From Chelonoidis abingdonii (Eukaryota; Chordata; Testudines; Testudinidae): 64,000 bases of DNA. Where the stretch lies: the NCBI RefSeq assembly GCF_003597395.2, contig NC_133769.1:179358108-179422107 (forward strand), in the 5' to 3' direction. This document shows, piece by piece, positions 58,768 to 64,000 of the stretch. Position 1 is the stretch's first letter. The number at the start of each line of letters is the position of its first letter. The position numbers and the translations under genes are program-made. Under the pieces are notes generated by a model. That model ran no database searches. It saw only the letters and a list, made by a program, of their open reading frames with translations, and was not told the DNA's origin.

Positions 58768-61728
58768 GTAACATGGACTCTCCCCAGCAGTTAACTTTGC
58801 CCAAGAACTGCAGCTGAGCTAAATCTTGTCCACACTCAAGTTTTCCCAGTTGAGTTAAATCCTTCTCCCCTTCCTCTCTCTCCCCCACACGGCCTGGGCA
58901 GCTCCGGAAAGCCTGTTACAAACATGCTGGGCTAGAGTCCACAAAACCTCTCAGCCTTGCTCTGTCATGCTGAAGTTCAGAGCTGCTGTCACTCTTCCTG
59001 TTGTCCCCAGGAGCACCCGGGGCTTACGCCTGTGTGTCATGTTCACAGCCTGAGTCTGCTTTACTCTCATCTGTATCATCCGCATTCGTGATGTCTGTCT
59101 CCTCCCTAAGCCATATGGGGCTCTGCAGCTCTCCCTACCATGAGGAAGTGACACAGGCCAGCCCCTCCAGGAAGCTTCCCCTTCAAATGGTGATGCTGTC
59201 CTCAAGGGCTGTTTTCCCTCTGCCCCCTCCCCCCTACACACACAAGGAAAGCCCAAGGGGGTTCAGGAATGGAAGCAGACTGCTGGGATAAGGAATGTAC
59301 CCGGGGATGAGTGTTAACGTTGTGTTAAAGGGAGGAGCTAAAGAGCTCTGTATAGGGTATTATGCAGCCTGCCTGTTCCCACAGCAGAGCCTTGCACAGG
59401 AATAAGGAAGTGTGATTTATGTCTCCATGCAGTCCTTCGAGAACTGGCTATTTTCCACATAGCTGGCACCTGGAAATGGAGTTTTGCAGGATACTGGATA
59501 AGAGGCACCATGTTGGCATGTTCTGAATCCCCAGATGCTGGGGTGGGGAATGTTTGCAGAAGTGGGGTGGGCAGTAGTCTTGCCTGGTACACGTCTTAAC
59601 CTGACGTGTCTCCATAGTTCCCTACCTCACGCTGTCCATAGCCTGCACACTCCATGCAACCCCATCTCCCCACTGGTGTGTTTTGATTTAGCCGTCGAGT
59701 CATTAACCAGCAAAATGGACATTGGCATTGGGAGCACGTGTCTGAAGGGTTAGGGAGAGAAGAAGCTGTATTGGGTCTGAGTGAGGACACAACGGAAGGG
59801 GATCTGCCATGAAGAGGGAGGTGTGGACAGGCTGGGGCATTTTACATTGTGTTGAAAGTAGAGGATCGATGTGGGTCGGGGGAGAGGTGGGATCAGCAGC
59901 TCTCGTGGGGTAGATCTTTCTGGAGAAAGGGTTGAAGACACCTTTAGTTGTCGGTGGCTTTGTCTTGACAAGGAAAAGTGGTCAAGTTGAGATTGGGCTT
60001 AGCTACACAGGATGGCTCTTCCTATGTCAATGTTAAGTAAGAGTGTAACTCCTTCAGTGTAACTCCTGTTTGAGACCGTGTCCTGCCACTGGAGTGGCGA
60101 CTAGTGACCTAATGAGAGGGGGCAGGCATGTGTGAGCCTGGCAGAGTTCTGCATGCAGGGCTTTTTCATATCCAGTTTGATTTTACTCTCTGCCAATATC
60201 CCGACGGGAGTGTATCTCAGCTCTCTTGCACTCTGCATGAGAGATGAGTAATGAGTTTAATGAGGTGGGAAGCTAGCTGACAGGGAGAAAGAAATCTGCT
60301 CTGCTGGTGGTTTCCATGGCAGAGGATGTCACCGACACAAATGGGAAATGGAGGTAATAAGGATGTACTGAATTAATCAGGGTCCTGCCCCTCTCTGCCA
60401 AAGCGATCATCAACCATAGATATGCAGGGGAGGAGGGCTGTCTATATGTGGGGAGAGGGAAGCTATTTAAAGGCTGACAGCTTCCCCCATCCATGTCTCA
60501 TTCCAGAGACACATTATCGGGGCCTCCTCCTGGAGGAGGAACCTGCCTTACCCAGACAGCTAGAGGACTCCAGCTTCCTCTGCATGTGAAGAGTACCCTG
60601 TGGGGTGATTGCAGCTGAGGAAGAATACCCTCTAGGGCTAGGGGAGGAGGAGGGAAGAGCTCATCTGGGAGGCAGGTCTGCAGAAGGATAATATCTTGCA
60701 GATGAGAGGTTCAGCTCATAGTACTTGATAGGTAATCAGTCCTTCAGCGTTTCAGCAGTCTCGACCTAGGCAGGTCAGAGCAGTTATCCTACAGCTGTAG
60801 TGCAGCCAGTCTCCAACCTCTAGGTCAAGTGTTGCCTTGTCTATTTACTGAGGCCATGAAACACCACAGACTCAAGTATATGGCCCAAGGGCCAGTTGGT
60901 CACCAGACCCGGCTGTTCACAGTACTGCACGGATCCTCAGACTCTGGTCCAGAGATGTACAGATTTCAAAGGGTGGTTGAGAGGGGTTACATGCTTGGAG
61001 ACCTGTGTGTTATGGGAGGAGGAGGGTTGTAACCTACTATCAACTTTGCACACCTAAACCCTATGCTACTAAGTGTTATATGAGACCCTTTAGCACCCAT
61101 CTCTGTTCTGTCATGACAGAGCATCTACTGTACCAGGGAAGCTCAAACCCTGCCCTTTCTGAGGGTTTGCACTGGCAGCTTGCTAGGAGTCTGGGATACG
61201 CACATTATGTGCATGCACAGCTGATTGCAGCCACCATTGGTGGCAATTAAGTTGTAGGTCAAATGGAGGAGAAAATCCTAATCTAGTGACACCAGGTATG
61301 ACCCCTTCAGTTCCAGATAGTCTTGTTGGCACGTTCTGAATCCCCAGATCCTGTTAGAGGATTGCTTTGTCTCCAGTACCTCTCTGGCTTCCCACACCAT
61401 GGGGATTGGGTGACGTTGTATTTACTTCACCTGAGAAATAAAGGGGCCCTAAGAAAATCAGATGCCCAAATGCCATTGAATTTCAAAGGGATTCAAACTA
61501 ATTTCCTTTGGCTCCTTTGAAAATCCTAGCCTTGTCTTTTTTACCACACCTAGAATTGTGTTAGATGGTTCACAGAACAAATAAGAAGCTCAGGGGAGCT
61601 GAGAGCCTGAGTTTAGATGTGAGTAGGGAGGCGCACACAGCTGGGAAGGGATTGGGGTGAGGAAGGACAGCGGTTGTTGCAGTCATGTCATTGTGCTATT
61701 TTTTTGGTCTATGTTTTCTCCCTCCCAG
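58768..61728 (+). other. Intron between the Ig6 and Ig7 exons
   Basis: A 2,961-nt phase-1 intron, GTAACA to CCCAG. There is no clear mobile element except a short palindromic relic near 61445-61530. A near-identical 17-base word (GTTCTGAATCCCCAGAT) occurs at about 59519 and 61335, with no further similarity around it. Confidence 0.9.
61445..61530. repeat. Palindromic repeat relic
   Basis: AAAGGGGCC...AAATGCCATTGAATTTCAAAGGGATTC...CCTTTGAAAATCCTAGCC is an imperfect fold-back of a common small reptile repeat. Confidence 0.35.
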
Positions 61729-62136
61729 ACAATCGTCTGCAGGTGAACCAGACCCAGAAGAACCTCACCGTTCTGGAGAACCAGTGGGTAACACTGGAGT
61801 GCGCAGTCACGAACCGGACCAGCCCTGCTTCGCAGCTCTCAGTGGAATGGTATGTGTGGAAATCTGGCCACCCAGAGAAAGAGGTAGTGGCACGGCTGAA
61901 CCGCCAGGCCATTCTGCAGTACGGAGACCTGGCAACACTGAGTGACCTGAAGGGCAGGCTACATTTGGAGAGCCCTTCCCCAGGCCTGTACCTGCTCACC
62001 CTCCAGAACGTGATGGTGCAAGACAGCGGAGCCTATGACTGCCGTGTCAAGGAGTGGCTCTTGGATCCCAGCAACCAGTGGTACAAACGGGCAGAAGACC
62101 TCTCTGGGCTGACTACTGTCACTGTGAAACAGCCAG
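61729..62136 (+). CDS. IGSF3: IGSF3 exon encoding Ig-like V domain 7
   Basis: A 408-nt exon, phase 1 in and out, with acceptor CCCTCCCAG and donor GTAACT. The joined first codon gives Asp of DNRLQVNQ. The domain has a first Cys in VTLECAVTN, a Trp in LSVEWYVWK, and a second Cys in SGAYDCRVKEW, followed by KEWLLDP. Three sequons cluster at the N-terminal side (Asn-Gln-Thr, Asn-Leu-Thr, Asn-Arg-Thr), the most glycan-rich domain in the window. It diverges more from human IGSF3 than domain 6 does. The next expected exon, Ig8 with its acidic insert in mammals, was not found before the window ends. Confidence 0.95.
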
Positions 62137-63004
62137 GTAACTGGATCCTCTGGGTCACATTCATCAGGCTCTGGGGCTGCATCAGAGAGAGAGGCCCTTC
62201 CTCTCCCTCTCAAACTGTGAGGGTCCTAACCTGGCTTGCCAGGCTCTCCTCATCACCCCCCTGAAACCAGAAATCTCCCACATAGTGAGAAAAGGCATAC
62301 TTGACTATTCATTGTTATAATGGCACAAGAACCATCTCAAAGCACTCCTCAAACATGACAGCCTGGCAGCCCCATCTCCAGCGGGCATGTGAGGGAGCCA
62401 TATCTCACGCCATCCTGCGTGTTCATCCACCAGCTCAGGACTGATTTGGGCATGATGGGTAGGGAGGGAGGGGAATGGCCACTGTGTGACTCTTTCATGC
62501 CCGTTGCCAGCTCCCTCCTTGTTTCTCTGCTTTGTTCCCTCTCCCCATGGGCTGCAGCTGAGCTGGGGGAGCAGGGCTTGCAGCAGCAACAGCTTGAGCT
62601 ATTGTCTCTGTGTCCCTTTATTGCTACCATGCTGATCTGGAGGGAGAACATAGCTACCACAGACACAGCAGTCCTCTAATAGGATTTGGGGATTGGTTGT
62701 CTTCCTCCCTGATATTGCTGGAGGACCAATGAATTTTTTTTAAAACACAAGCACCACCCTGACCCTGAGGTGCAACCAGGGGATGAAGGTGGAGAGCGTG
62801 GAATTTATATCTAGATATTTTTTCATTTCAATCATTCCAATGACTTGCACTGCATATATTTTACACATTGTTAATGTTCTGATTTAAAATGTGATCTCGT
62901 GTGATGTCGTGATCTGTTTAAAGGGACCTTATGGTCTTGCATGTGCATCTGATGAGAGATAATTACATGGGTTGAAAGCCTCTTCAGGCATTCAGATCAG
63001 AGCT

Positions 63005-63117
63005 TTTATCCAAGCTGTTTAGCAAGATGGATCATCACTGTTCTACAGATGGAGAAACTGGAGCACGGCAATATTGTGACCTGTCCAGTCTGGGAACAGA
63101 ACTCCTGGCCCTCTTCC
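63005..63117 (-). repeat. MIR-type SINE relic, antisense
   Basis: CTACAGATGGAGAAACTGGAGC...GTCCAGTCTGGGAACAGAACTCC is antisense MIR. Confidence 0.45.
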
Positions 63118-63296
63118 TGATGAGGGGGTTAGGAAGCAATTTCTCCTGTGAGGAGATTATTTCATAACTGCTCACTTTTGAGGCTTCTTGGACCTTCTTC
63201 TGAAGCACCTGGTGCTGGCTGCTGTCAGAGACAGGGTACTGAGCTAGATGGGCCACTGGCCTGATCTGCTATAGCAGTTTCTGTGTTCCCTGCTGC
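63118..63296 (+). mobile_element. CR1-like LINE 3' tail
   Basis: GGTTAGGAAGCAATTTCTCC... through GCTGCTGTCAGAGACAGGG to GCTAGATGGGCCACTGG is the 3' end wording of reptile CR1 retroposons. Heavily decayed, with no reverse transcriptase. Confidence 0.6.
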
Positions 63297-63477
63297 TGCC
63301 AAATGCACGCTCGTGCTGTGTACAGCAAAGTGACAGTGGAAACAGAACCTTTCCAGAGCCTGTGCCTGCTCTGCAGGAGGTGTATGTCTGAAGCCTTTCA
63401 CTCATTACAAGAGCCCTTGGCTGGAAAGTGAAGCCAGACAAATTCAGACTGGAAATAAGACACACATTTTGAACAAT

Positions 63478-63680
63478 GAGGATAATAAACGACTTACCAA
63501 GGGAAGTTGTGGATTCTCCATCCTCTGAAGTGTTTGAATCAAGACAGGATGTCTTTCCAATGAAATGCTCTTATTCAGCCAGAAATTGAGCTTGATGAAG
63601 GAATCACTGGTTGAAATTGTCTGGCCTGTGCTAGACAAAAGGTCAGACTAGACAATCATAATATTCCCTTCTGGATTTAT
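63478..63680 (+). mobile_element. CR1 LINE 3' tail, second copy
   Basis: ACTTACCAAGGGAAGTTGTGG, then TCAAGACAGGATGTCTTTCC and GGTCAGACTAGACAATCATAA, is the end of the CR1 reading frame and the start of its 3' UTR. It is 5' truncated, as usual for CR1. Confidence 0.7.
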
Positions 63681-64000
63681 GCCCCTGGAAATACATTCAT
63701 TGATTGTTTTTACACAGATCCCCAGGATATTTCATTGGGACTTCTCCGTGGGGATGTGCAATGCTGCTAGCATAATGTCAGGAGACTGGAAAGGTTGTAG
63801 GAGGGATGTAATTCCCTGTGGAGAGGGTTTATGCCCTACAGGGGGAAAATGCTCTCTCAGGGATTATGAAAACCATATCCATGAAATCTTGGCTTGGGAA
63901 ACTTTTCCAAATGAGCTGGCTTGAGCAGAAAGGTCCTAATGTCTCCAGGTGATCACAATGTAGATTACACATACTGTAACTAAGATTATATATAAATTCC

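Larger units (their letters stand above)
1..64000 (+). other. IGSF3: IGSF3 gene body, partial (Ig domains 2-7 and introns)
   Basis: Six exons in the same order, orientation and phase encode Ig domains 2 to 7 of IGSF3, a type I membrane protein with eight V-type Ig domains, a single transmembrane helix and a short tail. The family (EWI proteins: IGSF3, IGSF8, PTGFRN, CD101) associates with tetraspanins. Human IGSF3 is linked to lacrimal duct defects and to neuronal TSPAN7. The assignment rests on stretches that agree with human IGSF3 as I recall it, for example the EAAEWIQDP, EREKTVTG and AELWRKNYN segments. PTGFRN, the nearest alternative, differs throughout. Signal peptide, Ig1, Ig8 and transmembrane exons were not found in the window. 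The whole window is therefore read as gene body, although its two ends could only be proved intronic by seeing the flanking sequence. Confidence 0.93.
62137..64000 (+). other. Start of the intron downstream of the Ig7 exon
   Basis: Begins with donor GTAACT and runs off the window. It contains a MIR-type relic and two CR1-like 3' tails (63005-63680). About 62140-63000 shows no identifiable feature. Confidence 0.85.

Noticed and set aside
59519..61351. Shared word GTTCTGAATCCCCAGAT at two places around the Ig7 intron, as evidence of exon duplication
   Set aside because: The similarity ends within about 25 bases, and the two copies sit at different distances and sides relative to the Ig6 and Ig7 exons.
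23432..62136. Assignment of the Ig exons to PTGFRN or CD101 instead of IGSF3
   Set aside because: These paralogues share the V-domain plan, but the remembered PTGFRN sequence diverges in every domain, while IGSF3 agrees over long stretches in all six.
61685..62213. Open frames overlapping the Ig7 exon in other frames and strands
   Set aside because: They are shadows of the high-GC Ig7 exon. Similar shadows occur over Ig3, Ig4, Ig5 and Ig6.

Overview
The window is a piece of an amniote genome, most probably a turtle. It carries the middle of one large multi-exon gene on the + strand. Six exons encode immunoglobulin V-type domains that match IGSF3 (immunoglobulin superfamily member 3, EWI subfamily) nearly residue for residue as I remember the mammalian protein. 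They cover Ig domains 2 to 7 of the eight in the family. The exons upstream (signal peptide, Ig1) and downstream (Ig8, transmembrane segment, tail) were not found and should lie outside the window. The turtle assignment is inference. It rests on the repeats: many short hAT-like elements with 8-bp target duplications, MIR/CORE-type SINE relics, CR1 tails and antisense solo LTRs, all of which I associate with chelonian genomes.

Layout: 1-23431 is intron. It holds DNA-transposon fragments, an LTR-like block (2191-3401), hAT elements (6591, 9742, 10650, 11444, 13682, 15927, 18952), a solo LTR (17110-17919), SINE relics and one assembly gap (14146-14248). Exons Ig2, Ig3, Ig4 and Ig5 lie at 23432-23842, 25508-25897, 27667-28068 and 32323-32727. 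A 25.6-kb intron (32728-58356) follows and is the main repeat store. It contains a 1.55-kb foldback hAT element (42831-44379), a solo LTR (45605-46440), and a hAT-like element split by a second LTR (46674-47961). Exons Ig6 and Ig7 are at 58357-58767 and 61729-62136. The rest is intron with MIR and CR1 tails.

All six exons have lengths divisible by three, start and end in phase 1, and have AG/GT borders. Spliced together they give 809 codons without a stop. Each exon is one Ig domain with its two core cysteines, central tryptophan and a D-x-G-x-Y/F-x-C type motif, so the gene was built by repeated exon duplication.

I found no second protein gene, no functional RNA gene and no CRISPR-like or prokaryotic feature. 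The longest other open frames are mostly GC-rich repeat translations. The structure most worth a second look is the foldback hAT element, which has decayed transposase C-termini in both inverted arms. Next are the nested insertions that give relative ages, and an unpaired extra cysteine in Ig4.
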